This document shows, piece after piece, positions 9,630 to 17,604 of a stretch of 64,000 nt of DNA. The notes below the pieces were generated by a model. That model ran no database searches, was not told where the DNA came from, and saw only the letters and a program-made list of their open reading frames with translations. How positions within the stretch are numbered: the first letter of the stretch is position 1; each line of letters starts with the position of its first letter. Where the stretch lies: positions 95,138 to 159,137 of the forward strand of contig NZ_CALSAN010000008.1 in the NCBI RefSeq assembly GCF_943372915.1. Direction: 5' to 3'. The position numbers and the translations under genes are program-made. Source of the DNA: Ferrovibrio terrae_A. GTDB lineage: Bacteria; Pseudomonadota; Alphaproteobacteria; Ferrovibrionales; Ferrovibrionaceae.

Positions 9630-10666
9630 AGCAGTTCCTTGTTCCAGCGGTCGATCCAGCCGGCGCGCTGCTTGGCGAAATGCGCCCAGTCCGGCACGAA
9701 CAGCGATGCACCATCGGGGAAGCCGGCCGGCTTGGTGGCGGCCGGATTGGTCGGTGCGACAAAGGCCTTGGCCGCCAGCGTCGACTGCACCTCGGGGCTG
9801 AGGAAGGCCTCGATCACCGCATCGGCCAGATCGCTGCCCGGCCCGCCCTTCACCTTGGCGAGACCTGACGGCATGGCGAAGCCGCCCTCCTTGGGGATCG
9901 ACAGGTCGACCGGCGAACCATCCGCCTTGCGGATCAGCGTATAGGCCGAGAACTGGCCACCGATTAGCGACGCCTCGCCCTGTTCCAGAAGGTTAATCGC
10001 CTGCGGCGCGTTGGTGTAGACATTCAGCAGATTGGGCTTGAGGCTTTTCAGCTTCTTGAAGGCGGCCTCGATATCATACTGCGCCTCCTTGAACGGCTTT
10101 CCGGTTTCCAGATGTGCCGCCACCAGCAGGGCCCAGTAGCCCTCGGTGTTGCTCAAGCTCGGCACGATCACCCGCCCCTTGTTCTCCGGTGCCCAGAGCG
10201 CAGCCCAGGAGGCCGGCGGCGTTTTCATCGTCTTGCTGTTGAAGGCAATACCGGCCCAGGGCTGCTGGTAATTCACCCACATGCCGTCGCGATGCACGGC
10301 GCTCGGCGACAGTTTGCCGATGGTCGGGATCGCGGTTGCGCTCATCTTCACCACCAGATCCTGGTCGGCGGCCGACAGCATCACCGGGTCATCCATGATG
10401 ACGACCGACATTTTCGGCGCTGCCTTGTCGGCCTGCATCTTCTGCAGGTTGGTCAGCGAGTTGGTGCCTTCATAGAGGATCTTGGCACCGAGTTTCTTTT
10501 CCATCAGCGGGAAGATATCGGCGTTGAAATACTTGGCCGCACCGGCCGGACCGCCGACGACAATCTCCTTGGTCTGTGCCCGCACCAGGGCCGGCGCGCC
10601 GATCAGGCCCAGCGCCATGCCGCCGACGCCCGCCTTCAGAATGCTTCTGCGTGAAATCCGTGCCAT
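9626..10666 (-). CDS. ABC transporter substrate-binding protein, PotD-like, with Tat-type signal
   Basis: This is a periplasmic binding protein of 346 residues. The N-terminus 'ARISRRSILKAGVGGMAL' is a twin-arginine-like signal (SRRSILK) with predicted cleavage after LVRAQ. The remainder matches the SBP_bac_8/PotD-like fold, including 'YEGTNSLTNLQKMQADKAAP'. It is the first gene of the potDABC-deacetylase operon and lies directly downstream of the three TGTGCACA palindromes. The ligand is unknown; polyamine specificity should not be assumed, because this family also binds other organic cations and acids. Confidence 0.9.
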   Translation of the reverse strand: MARISRRSILKAGVGGMALGLIGAPALVRAQTKEIVVGGPAGAAKYFNADIFPLMEKKLGAKILYEGTNSLTNLQKMQADKAAPKMSVVIMDDPVMLSAADQDLVVKMSATAIPTIGKLSPSAVHRDGMWVNYQQPWAGIAFNSKTMKTPPASWAALWAPENKGRVIVPSLSNTEGYWALLVAAHLETGKPFKEAQYDIEAAFKKLKSLKPNLLNVYTNAPQAINLLEQGEASLIGGQFSAYTLIRKADGSPVDLSIPKEGGFAMPSGLAKVKGGPGSDLADAVIEAFLSPEVQSTLAAKAFVAPTNPAATKPAGFPDGASLFVPDWAHFAKQRAGWIDRWNKELL

Positions 10667-10731
10667 GTGTCCCCCGCTCGCGATTGTGGCGCCCCGCGCC
10701 GCTCAACGCCATCACGCAAAGCCCATGCCAA

Positions 10732-10845
10732 ATGTGCACATATCTATTAAAGTATTGACCTATATAGATATGTCTGATTCAGTGTGTGTATGATTCTGAA
10801 GGCTTCGCCAATAATGTGCACATTTTCTCAAGGTTTTGTGCACAT
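10732..10845. promoter_or_regulatory. Three TGTGCACA palindromes, candidate GntR/FCD operators
   Basis: The 206-bp divergent intergenic region carries TGTGCACA at 10733-10740, 10815-10822 and 10837-10844. The first two extend to the perfect palindrome ATGTGCACAT, and the middle one to a 12-bp palindrome AATGTGCACATT. The second and third are centred exactly 22 bp apart, about two helical turns, so two dimers could bind the same DNA face. One site lies near the importer start and two near the regulator start. The inferred ligand-responsive regulator is the FCD-GntR protein encoded at 10873. Confidence 0.7.
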
Positions 10846-10872
10846 TATTTAAGCGCGATATCGTGAGGACCG

Positions 10873-11616
10873 GTGACGGCAAAGCGGCCACGGCCCATTC
10901 GCAGCGGCAAGGGGCGCGTCGATCTCGACGAGGCGATCTATGCCGAGATTTCGCGCGCGATCCTGCATGGCCAGTTGCAGGCCGGCACCAAGCTGCCCGA
11001 GCACAAGCTGGCGGAACTGTTCGATGTCTCGCGCGAACGCATCCGCAAGGTGCTGCATCGTCTCGCCGCCGAACGCCGGCTGGAGGTGATCCCCAATCGC
11101 GGCACCTTCGTTCCCCGCCCCAGCGGCGACGATGTGCGCGTGATCTACCAGGCGCATCGCGTGTTCGAGGCCGGCATCATTGAACTGCTGGTCCGCACCA
11201 TGGACGACAGCATCATGGCCCGGCTGGATGCGCATCTGGCCGCAGAGCGCGACGCGGCACGACGCGGGGACCGCGCGGAGTCGGTGCGCCTGTCGGGCGC
11301 GTTTCATCTGCTGCTGGTGGATGCACTCGGCAACAGCGAACTGTCACGCTTCTCGCGCGAACTGCTGAGCCGCTCCTCGGTGATGGTCTCGGTTTACGAG
11401 CCGGCGCAATCCTCGGTGTGTGCAGTGGACGAACATGGCGCGCTGGTAGATGCGCTGCGGCAGCGCGACCTGACCAAAGCCCTGGCCCTGTCGCGCGAGC
11501 ATTACGATCACATCGAGCAGCGCCTGAAACTGGATCAGGCTGTCCCGCGACACCAGGATTTTGCCGCCGTCTTTCGTCCGGTCGCGGCAAGTGAACGACG
11601 GTCGCGCAATCGGTAG
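10873..11616 (+). CDS. GntR family transcriptional regulator (FCD domain)
   Basis: This is a 247-residue repressor-type protein. Residues about 20-85 form the winged HTH ('LPEHKLAELFDVSRERIRKV'). The FCD ligand domain follows, with its metal-binding Asp/His pattern visible around 'FHLLLVDALGN', 'DEHGALVDAL' and 'SREHYDHIEQ'. A GTG start at 10873 is used because the frame closes upstream without a better codon. It is divergent from the potDABC-deacetylase operon across the palindromic sites and probably autoregulates as well. Confidence 0.9.
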   Translation: MTAKRPRPIRSGKGRVDLDEAIYAEISRAILHGQLQAGTKLPEHKLAELFDVSRERIRKVLHRLAAERRLEVIPNRGTFVPRPSGDDVRVIYQAHRVFEAGIIELLVRTMDDSIMARLDAHLAAERDAARRGDRAESVRLSGAFHLLLVDALGNSELSRFSRELLSRSSVMVSVYEPAQSSVCAVDEHGALVDALRQRDLTKALALSREHYDHIEQRLKLDQAVPRHQDFAAVFRPVAASERRSRNR

Positions 11617-11745
11617 CGAGACGATCATTTTTCGTGTCAGTTATGTGACATCTTGGCCGTGCGTCACCGTGGCGCGGCCTAGACAATTGCCTTCAATATC
11701 CAGACCCGTTTAACTGCCAATTCTCCGGACAAAGAGAGTGTTGGC

Positions 11746-11964
11746 ATGCCTACGACAATCATGACCCTCGGCATCAGCGAACCGGATCTGGCAGCTTATG
11801 CCGACGGTCTTTACGGTGCTTATGGCGAGACCGCGCCCAGCTATGCCCGTCGCCGCGCCAGCGATTTCAAGACTTGCGGCGATCACGGCGGCGAGGCTGT
11901 CTGGACCCGTCTGGCTGCCATCCTGGAAAGCAAGACCAAAACCAGGACCGCATCGCCTCAATAG
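11746..11964 (+). CDS. Small hypothetical protein
   Basis: This 72-residue protein has no recognised domain. It is likely helical, with a centre rich in Ala, Arg and Tyr ('APSYARRRASDFKTCGDHGG') and a basic C-terminus. A ribosome site AAAGAG lies about 10 nt before the ATG. Similar short proteins with a YARRRA motif are common as unnamed genes in alphaproteobacteria, as I recall. It stands alone between the GntR gene and the RMD1-family gene. Confidence 0.6.
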   Translation: MPTTIMTLGISEPDLAAYADGLYGAYGETAPSYARRRASDFKTCGDHGGEAVWTRLAAILESKTKTRTASPQ

Positions 11965-12083
11965 GTCTATCAAGACCGCAACATCAGCGTCACATATACC
12001 GTATACTCACCGCCGGTCTCGCCGGCCGGTGCAGCAGCTGGCTGCGGGACGTCCACCAATCGAGCCCATTCGGCAGTGATCCC

Positions 12084-12890
12084 GTGCAAAACTCTTCACC
12101 TTCCCTTCCCGCTCCGCACCGACTGACCGTGCGTGCCGTTCTGCTGGGCGAGAGGCTGGATGTCGGGGGCCTGGAGCGGTCGGATACCATCTCGACCGCG
12201 CCCTTCGCCTTCCGCGTCGGCGACTATGGTCTGGTAGCGCTGTTCCGCTATGGCGCGGCGGTGCTGGCCGGCCTGTCGCCGGTGGAGGAAGACGACCTGC
12301 TGCGCAAGCTGGCCCCACGCATCAGCGGGGCTTATGCCCCCCTGGAAGACGAAGTGGTCGTCATCATGCTGGACAGCAATGGCGAAGACCTGATTCCGCC
12401 GGGTGGACCGCTGCAGCTGAAAGAGCTGACGCCTGAGCGTTTCCTGATTATCGCCGACGCCTTGGGCAAGAGCGTCGCGCTGGCCCATAACGAACGCCAG
12501 GTCGGCGCGGTATTCGACGAGATCGACCCGCTTGCCAGCGCGATGGCGGCAAAGGGCATAGTGCCCGGCAACCGTAAAAAGCTGCTGAAGCTGATCGGCG
12601 AATCCCTGCTGGTCGAACACCGCATGTCGGGCCGCGTGGCGGTGGAAGACAAACCGGACGTGCTGTGGGACCGGCCGGAGCTCGAACGCCTGTTCAGCCG
12701 CCTGCAGGACGAATACGAACTGACCGAGCGTGCCACCGCGCTGGCCAACAAGCTGGCGGTGATCCAGACCACGACCAGGGCCGTGACCGACCTGATCGAT
12801 GCACAGCGCAGCCTGCGCCTGGAAGCGATCATCGTGCTGCTGATCGTCTTTGAAATCGTCTTGACCTTCATCGAGTGGGCCCTCAAGTAA
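12084..12890 (+). CDS. RMD1/YagE family protein (DUF155)
   Basis: This is a 268-residue member of the DUF155 (Rmd1/Sif2-like) family. The core 'FRVGDYGLVALFRYGAAVL' and the later 'LLKLIGESLLVEHRMSGRVA' and 'DVLWDRPELERLF' are family hallmarks. The C-terminus ends in one transmembrane segment ('AIIVLLIVFEIVLTFIEWAL'), so the protein is probably tail-anchored. Its function in bacteria is not established. The GTG start at 12084 is chosen because the domain begins about 40 residues later; the open frame extends further upstream without homology. It lies 7 bp before the agmatinase gene, so the two are probably co-transcribed. Confidence 0.82.
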   Translation: MQNSSPSLPAPHRLTVRAVLLGERLDVGGLERSDTISTAPFAFRVGDYGLVALFRYGAAVLAGLSPVEEDDLLRKLAPRISGAYAPLEDEVVVIMLDSNGEDLIPPGGPLQLKELTPERFLIIADALGKSVALAHNERQVGAVFDEIDPLASAMAAKGIVPGNRKKLLKLIGESLLVEHRMSGRVAVEDKPDVLWDRPELERLFSRLQDEYELTERATALANKLAVIQTTTRAVTDLIDAQRSLRLEAIIVLLIVFEIVLTFIEWALK

Positions 12891-12897
12891 GATCGCC

Positions 12898-13788
12898 ATG
12901 ACTGGAACCCCCACCTTCGCCCTGCCCGGCGGTTTTCTGGGCGTCACGCGCCGCGAAGCCGATCCAGCCATCGCGATTGCCGGCATCCCGCTCGATATTG
13001 GTACCACCAACCGGCCCGGTGCCCGCTTTGGCCCGGACGCGATCCGGCGCGCCAGCAAGATGCTGGTCGATGGCGATCACCCGGTGGCACGCCGCGCCGT
13101 CACCGCGGGGCTGTCGGATGTCGGCGATTTCGAAATCGCATTGGGCGATATTCCCGCCAGCCTCGCCCTGATCGAGCGGCAGGCGGCACCGTTCCGCCAC
13201 CTGATCACCCTGGGCGGCGATCACTCCATCGCCCTGCCGCTGCTGCGCGCGCTGGCGAAACGTCACGGTCCGGTCGGGCTGGTGCATTTCGACGCCCATG
13301 TCGATACCTGGCCAGACAGTTTCGGACAGCCTTACGGCCACGGCTCCTGCTTCTATCACGCGATCCTGGAAGGCCTGGTCGATCCGCGCCGGATGATCCA
13401 GATCGGCATCCGCTCGCCAGTGCAGCGCGAGGTCATGGCGTGGACACTGGGCCAGGGCGTCACCGTGCTGAGTGCGCAGGATGTGCACGAACAGGGCGTG
13501 GCGGCAGTGACAGCCCGCATCCGCTCGGTGGCCGGCGACGCACCGGCATATTTGACATTTGACATCGACGCGCTCGATCCGGCTTTCGCGCCAGGCACCG
13601 GCACGCCCGAGATCGGCGGTCTGGCGACCTGGCAGGCGCAGGCCCTGCTGCGTGGCCTGCGTGGCCTCAGCTTCGTCGGCATGGACATGGTGGAAGTGGC
13701 GCCGGCCTACGATCAGGCCGAGATCACGGTGCTCGCGGCTGCCACGCTGGTCTACGAATATCTGGCCCTGCTGCAGCCGGAATTATGA
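12898..13788 (+). CDS. speB: Agmatinase (putrescine-forming ureohydrolase)
   Basis: This ureohydrolase is predicted to convert agmatine to putrescine and urea. The 296-residue protein has complete metal motifs: GGDHSIALP, HFDAHVDTW and FDIDALDPAFAPGTGTPE. The 'YGHGSCFYHAI' loop is typical of agmatinases and differs from the KFHHGGPFR loop of the enzyme at 3891. It lies directly upstream of the ornithine decarboxylase and homospermidine synthase genes, which supports a role in putrescine supply. Confidence 0.88.
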   Translation: MTGTPTFALPGGFLGVTRREADPAIAIAGIPLDIGTTNRPGARFGPDAIRRASKMLVDGDHPVARRAVTAGLSDVGDFEIALGDIPASLALIERQAAPFRHLITLGGDHSIALPLLRALAKRHGPVGLVHFDAHVDTWPDSFGQPYGHGSCFYHAILEGLVDPRRMIQIGIRSPVQREVMAWTLGQGVTVLSAQDVHEQGVAAVTARIRSVAGDAPAYLTFDIDALDPAFAPGTGTPEIGGLATWQAQALLRGLRGLSFVGMDMVEVAPAYDQAEITVLAAATLVYEYLALLQPEL

Positions 13789-13815
13789 CATTTTCGGTCT
13801 GAGCCGAATTTCCGC

Positions 13816-13843
13816 TTGCATCGCGGCGCAATTGTTTTAAATG
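13816..13843 (+). promoter_or_regulatory. Candidate promoter for the ornithine decarboxylase leader
   Basis: TTGCAT (13816-13821) and TAAATG (13838-13843) are separated by 16 bp and lie just after the agmatinase stop. Transcription from here would begin near 13850, giving a leader of about 265 nt before the decarboxylase start. The hexamers are imperfect, so this is an inference. Confidence 0.4.
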
Positions 13844-13956
13844 CAGTGACCAAGACGCAGGTCGCACGTGCCCTCGGCCAATCCCGGTCAAGCAACGACG
13901 CACGCGTCCTTTTCGGAGAGCCAGCCATGTGGGCTGGTGCCTTGAAGGAGCTGACG

Positions 13957-13989
13957 ATGTTGTTCAGGCACATTCGGAGCTTGGTTTAG
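13957..13989 (+). CDS. Upstream ORF: putative ornithine-sensing leader peptide MLFRHIRSLV
   Basis: This is a ten-codon ORF ending in TAG. It has an ideal ribosome site, AAGGAG at 13945-13950, six nucleotides before the ATG, better than that of most full genes in the window. The peptide contains His-Ile-Arg, as does the HIRR core of the enterobacterial SpeFL leader, which captures ornithine in the ribosome exit tunnel and induces speF. It is followed by mutually exclusive hairpins and a terminator-like stem before ornithine decarboxylase. That it is translated is strongly suggested; ornithine sensing is an inference. Confidence 0.65.
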   Translation: MLFRHIRSLV

Positions 13990-14069
13990 CTCTGCCTGCC
14001 GGTTTCCGGCGATGATCCGCTTTTGCGGTGAGCCAGGCCGGCAGCTTTCCACCAAATTTCGCTTTTAAC

Positions 14070-14093
14070 CGCCGCTTTCGCGCGGCGTGTTTT
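14070..14093 (+). terminator. Terminator-like hairpin in the decarboxylase leader
   Basis: The stem CGCCGC (14070-14075) pairs with GCGGCG (14082-14087) around the loop TTTCGC and is followed by TGTTTT. It lies 22 nt before the decarboxylase start, where a conditional terminator would act in an attenuation mechanism. The T tract is short and interrupted, so termination may be weak or Rho-assisted. Confidence 0.5.
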
Positions 14094-14114
14094 GACGTCT
14101 TGGAGGACCTGCGG

Positions 14115-15344
14115 ATGACCGCGTCCCGTCTTCGTGTTGCCGTGTCCCCGCTGCGTCGCGATTCTGCGCGACGACGCCCTGTTGAAGCGCTGCCCTCGGT
14201 GGATGCCGCGGTTGCCGCGCTGCGCCCGGAAGAACCGATGCATTGCCTGCGCCCGGCAGCGATCACCGCGGCTGCCCGCTCTTTCGTCGATGCTTTCGAC
14301 GGCCGCACGCTCTATGCCGTGAAATGCAATCCCGAACCGCGCGTTCTTTCCGCCCTTTGGCGCGGCGGCGTGACGGCCTTCGACTGCGCCTCGCCCGCCG
14401 AGATCGCGCTGGTGCGCCAGGTGCTGCCCGAAGCCAGCATCCACTACATGCATCCGGTCAAGAGCCGCTCGGCCATCCGCACGGCGTGGCAGCAGCATGG
14501 CGTGCGCGACTTTGCCATCGACAGCGAAGCTGAACTCGACAAGATTCTGGCCGAAACTGGCAGCACAACCGATCTCGGCCTGATCGTGCGGCTGGCCCTG
14601 CCGAAGGGCGACGCGGTCCTCGACCTGTCGGGCAAGTTCGGCATTGCGCCCGAGCTGGCGCCGGCCCTGCTGCGCCGGGCCCGCCGTGTTGCTGCCCGCA
14701 TCGGCCTCTCTTTTCATGTCGGCTCGCAATGCACCGATCCGGCGCGCTGGTCAGCTGCCATCCGCATGGCTGGCGATGTGGCCGTGGCTGCTGGCGTGAA
14801 ACTCGACGTTCTTGACGTCGGCGGCGGCTTCCCCGTGGCCTATCCGGACAACGACCTGCAGCCGCTCGGCGCCTTCATGGCCGAAATCGATGCCGGCGTT
14901 TTCGCCCTGGCCGCGCGCCTGGGCGATCTGGCGCCCGGTGAAATCTGGGCCGAACCCGGCCGCGGCCTGGTCGCTCAGGGCGTGTCGGTGGTGGTGCAGG
15001 TACACGCCCGCAAGGGCGATGCCCTGTATATCAACGACGGCGTCTACGGCAGCCTGGCCGATGCCGGCAGCCTGAACTGGCGTTTCCCGTTGCGGCCACT
15101 GCGCCAGAGTGGTGCCAGCCTGCGCCGTTTCACCCTGTTCGGCCCGACCTGCGACAGCCTGGACCGCATGGATGGCGGTTTCTGGCTGCCGGAGGATATC
15201 GCGGAGGGCGACTGGGTCGAAGTGGGCCAGCTTGGCGCCTACGGCGCCACCCTGCGCACGGCTTTTAACGGATTCGACCGGGGCTACCTGATCGAAGTGG
15301 CCGACGCACCGTTGCTCGAAACGCCCGGTTACGCTATCGCCTAG
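14115..15344 (+). CDS. odc: Ornithine decarboxylase (alanine racemase-fold, PLP type)
   Basis: This enzyme decarboxylates ornithine, possibly also lysine, to putrescine (or cadaverine). The 409-residue protein has the PLP lysine in YAVKCNPEP (Lys70), 'FHVGSQC', the glycine-rich phosphate loop GGGFP, EPGRG, and the catalytic cysteine in FGPTCDSLD near residue 345. This is the fold-III eukaryotic-like type. The start at 14115 follows GGAGG (14102-14106); the open frame upstream runs through the leader and is not coding. Homospermidine synthase follows after 82 bp, so putrescine feeds directly into it. Confidence 0.93.
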   Translation: MTASRLRVAVSPLRRDSARRRPVEALPSVDAAVAALRPEEPMHCLRPAAITAAARSFVDAFDGRTLYAVKCNPEPRVLSALWRGGVTAFDCASPAEIALVRQVLPEASIHYMHPVKSRSAIRTAWQQHGVRDFAIDSEAELDKILAETGSTTDLGLIVRLALPKGDAVLDLSGKFGIAPELAPALLRRARRVAARIGLSFHVGSQCTDPARWSAAIRMAGDVAVAAGVKLDVLDVGGGFPVAYPDNDLQPLGAFMAEIDAGVFALAARLGDLAPGEIWAEPGRGLVAQGVSVVVQVHARKGDALYINDGVYGSLADAGSLNWRFPLRPLRQSGASLRRFTLFGPTCDSLDRMDGGFWLPEDIAEGDWVEVGQLGAYGATLRTAFNGFDRGYLIEVADAPLLETPGYAIA

Positions 15345-15373
15345 CCCCGGATTGTCATTTTCCCCGGTTAAAA

Positions 15374-15398
15374 GGGGGGCGCGCCGGACGCGCCCCCC
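15374..15398 (+). other. Strong 10-bp GC hairpin between odc and hss
   Basis: GGGGGGCGCG (15374-15383) pairs perfectly with CGCGCCCCCC (15389-15398) around a five-base loop. No T run follows, so it is not an intrinsic terminator. It lies 16 nt before the GAGGAG ribosome site of hss. It could set the ratio of the two proteins by stopping 3' decay or pausing the polymerase. Confidence 0.6.
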
Positions 15399-15426
15399 GC
15401 GCCTTCAGGACTTGAGGAGTGAAGTG

Positions 15427-16836
15427 ATGAAGCATGTGTCGTTTGCCGGCCGCCTGGTGATGGTGGGGTTTGGCAGCATCGGCCAGGGCGTCCTGCCGCT
15501 GATCCTGCGCCATATCGACATCCCCGCCGACCGGATCGTCATCGTCACCGCCGAAGAACGCGGCCATGACGTGGCGAATGAATACGGCATTCGCTTCGAG
15601 AAGATCACCCTCACCCGCGACAACTATCGCAGCGTGCTGCAGCCCATGCTGGGCAAGGGCGACTACCTGCTCAACCTTTCGGTCGATGTCTCGTCCGTCG
15701 CCCTGATCGAGCTGGCGCAGGAACTGGGCGCCATGTATCTGGACACCTGCATCGAGCCCTGGGCTGGCGGCTATACCGATCCCACCAAGACACCGTCGCA
15801 GCGTTCCAACTATGCCCTGCGCGAATCTGCGCGCGCGCTCATCTCGAAATACAAGAACGGCCCCACCGCGGTGCTGACCCATGGTGCCAATCCCGGCCTG
15901 GTGTCGCATTTCGTCAAGGAAGCCCTGCTGCATATCGCGCGGGATACCGGCGTTACCACTGCAGTGCCGAAAGACCGCACCGGCTGGAGCGCCCTGGCGC
16001 AGGCGCTGGGCGTGAAGGTGATCCATATCGCCGAGCGCGACACCCAGGTGTCCGCGCATCAGCCCAAGCAGCGCGATGAATTCGTCAATACCTGGTCGAT
16101 CGATGGCTTCGTCGGCGAAGGCTGCCAGCCGGCCGAGCTGGGCTGGGGCAGCCATGAGAAGCAGATGCCAGCCGACGGTCGCCGCCATGACTTTGGTTGT
16201 GATTCCGCCATCTATCTGCTGCGCCCGGGTGCCGGTACGCAGGTGCGCACCTGGACCCCGCTTGAAGGCCCGTTCCACGGCTTCCTGGTAACGCATAACG
16301 AAGCCATCTCAATGTCCGACTATTACACGGTGAAACAGGGCGACAAGGTCACCTATCGACCGACCGTGCATTACGCCTATCACCCGAGCGACGATGCCGT
16401 GTTGTCGGTGCACGAAATCGCCGGCAAGACCTGGCAGATGCAGTCGCGCAAGCGGCTGATGATGGACGAGATCACCAGCGGCATGGATGAGCTTGGCGTG
16501 CTGCTGATGGGCCATAAGAAAGGCGCCTACTGGTATGGCTCGCGGCTCACCATTGATGAAGCCCGCAAGCTGGCGCCGCATAACAACGCCACTAGCCTGC
16601 AGGTCACGGTTGCCGTGCTGGCCGGCCTGGTCTGGGCGATCGAGAATCCAAATGCGGGCCTTGTCGAAGCCGACGAGATCGACCACGCCCGCATCATGGA
16701 GATCAGCAAACCCTATCTGGGCGAGATGGCTGGCGTATACAGCGACTGGACGCCGCTGCAGCGGCGCGAAATGCTGTTCCCGGAAGACATCGACCGTGAC
16801 GACCCCTGGCAGTTCAGGAATTTCCGCGTCGTCTGA
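15427..16836 (+). CDS. hss: Homospermidine synthase
   Basis: This NAD-dependent enzyme forms sym-homospermidine from two putrescines (or from spermidine and putrescine), the main triamine of many alphaproteobacteria. The 469-residue protein has a Rossmann motif 'GFGSIGQGVLP' at about residues 13-23, then 'DTCIEPWAGGY', 'THGANPGLVSHF' and 'GWGSHEKQMP', all characteristic of Hss. GAGGAG lies 7 nt before the ATG at 15427; a GTG three bases upstream is an alternative. It forms one unit with ornithine decarboxylase. Confidence 0.95.
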   Translation: MKHVSFAGRLVMVGFGSIGQGVLPLILRHIDIPADRIVIVTAEERGHDVANEYGIRFEKITLTRDNYRSVLQPMLGKGDYLLNLSVDVSSVALIELAQELGAMYLDTCIEPWAGGYTDPTKTPSQRSNYALRESARALISKYKNGPTAVLTHGANPGLVSHFVKEALLHIARDTGVTTAVPKDRTGWSALAQALGVKVIHIAERDTQVSAHQPKQRDEFVNTWSIDGFVGEGCQPAELGWGSHEKQMPADGRRHDFGCDSAIYLLRPGAGTQVRTWTPLEGPFHGFLVTHNEAISMSDYYTVKQGDKVTYRPTVHYAYHPSDDAVLSVHEIAGKTWQMQSRKRLMMDEITSGMDELGVLLMGHKKGAYWYGSRLTIDEARKLAPHNNATSLQVTVAVLAGLVWAIENPNAGLVEADEIDHARIMEISKPYLGEMAGVYSDWTPLQRREMLFPEDIDRDDPWQFRNFRVV

Positions 16837-17604
16837 TCAGCCGCGGCGGAACGCCTCATTCAGAATGGCAGGGGCGTTCCGGTCGGCAATTTCCAGAACC
16901 AGCTTGCGTCGCACGGCCGTGGCGAAAGACTCGTAATCGCGGGCCGGCACCATGAAGGCACCGGGGCCACCGATCACGTTCTTTTCGTAATACTCGTCGA
17001 TATCCGGCTCCAGATGCAGGATCGGCAGTCCGTTGATCACAATGCCGGCGGCGATGGCCGCCTTGCGCGCCTCGGCCGGGCCCGGGCCGGTGTTGTTGCG
17101 GCCATCGCCAGAGACATCGATCACCCGCCGCGCGGCCTGCACCGGCATATTGCTGAGCAGGCGGTGGCCGAACTCTATGGCGCCGGTTGGCGATGTGCCG
17201 CCGCCGAAGATGGTGCGATCGGCCCGCTCCATCTGGCTGGCGAATTGCCGGATGTCTTCGTCACTGCGCAAGACCGTCCACGGCAAAATCAGCGTCTGCA
17301 ACGCATAGCCTGACCACTGGAAATAGCAGACGGCGACAGCGCCATGGATGCCGGAGCGGATCGCCCGCATCACTTCCTTGCTGCGGAACGCCTCGCCATA
17401 GCCGCGCTGCTGCAGGGCATAATGCTCGGCATGGACACTGCCGGAACAATCGGCCGCCAGAGCCAGGGCCAGATCCACCTGGCGTGGCTGGGCTATGGTC
17501 TCTCGAGGGAAAGATAAGGCAGCAAGGGAAGCGCCGGCCGCGATCAGCAGGGATCGTCGGTCAGGTCTGCGGCGCGCATCCATCGAGTCGTCGCCCAGCT
17601 GCAT
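16837..17604 (-). CDS. DUF1194 family protein (von Willebrand A-like), exported
   Basis: This is a 255-residue protein of the DUF1194 family with a vWA-like fold. The MIDAS-like motif 'AADCSGSVH' follows a Tat-like signal (RRPDRRSLLIAAG), so it is probably periplasmic. The later 'VIDVSGDGRNNTG' stretch supplies the second metal-site segment. Start codons at 17658, 17604 and 17583 are all possible and none has a strong ribosome site; 17604 keeps a normal signal peptide. Its function is unknown. Its stop abuts the convergent hss stop with no gap. Confidence 0.82.
   Translation of the reverse strand: MQLGDDSMDARRRPDRRSLLIAAGASLAALSFPRETIAQPRQVDLALALAADCSGSVHAEHYALQQRGYGEAFRSKEVMRAIRSGIHGAVAVCYFQWSGYALQTLILPWTVLRSDEDIRQFASQMERADRTIFGGGTSPTGAIEFGHRLLSNMPVQAARRVIDVSGDGRNNTGPGPAEARKAAIAAGIVINGLPILHLEPDIDEYYEKNVIGGPGAFMVPARDYESFATAVRRKLVLEIADRNAPAILNEAFRRG

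Larger units (their letters stand above)
13844..14114 (+). promoter_or_regulatory. speF-type structured leader of ornithine decarboxylase
   Basis: The 326-bp gap between agmatinase and the decarboxylase has no protein gene except a ten-codon upstream ORF. It is full of structure. A CCAGCC/GGCTGG hairpin (13921-13937) sits just before the AAGGAG ribosome site. GCCGG/CCGGC (13998-14010) competes with CTGCCGG/CCGGCAG (13996-14002 with 14038-14044). CCGC-TTTT-GCGG lies at 14017-14028, and a terminator-like hairpin at 14070. A conserved 'speF motif' is known upstream of alphaproteobacterial ornithine decarboxylases; the position matches, but the covariance model was not run. Confidence 0.7.

Noticed and set aside
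13752..13973. Minus-strand 73-codon frame over the decarboxylase leader
   Set aside because: It has no ribosome site and overlaps a region whose structure and uORF explain its conservation better.
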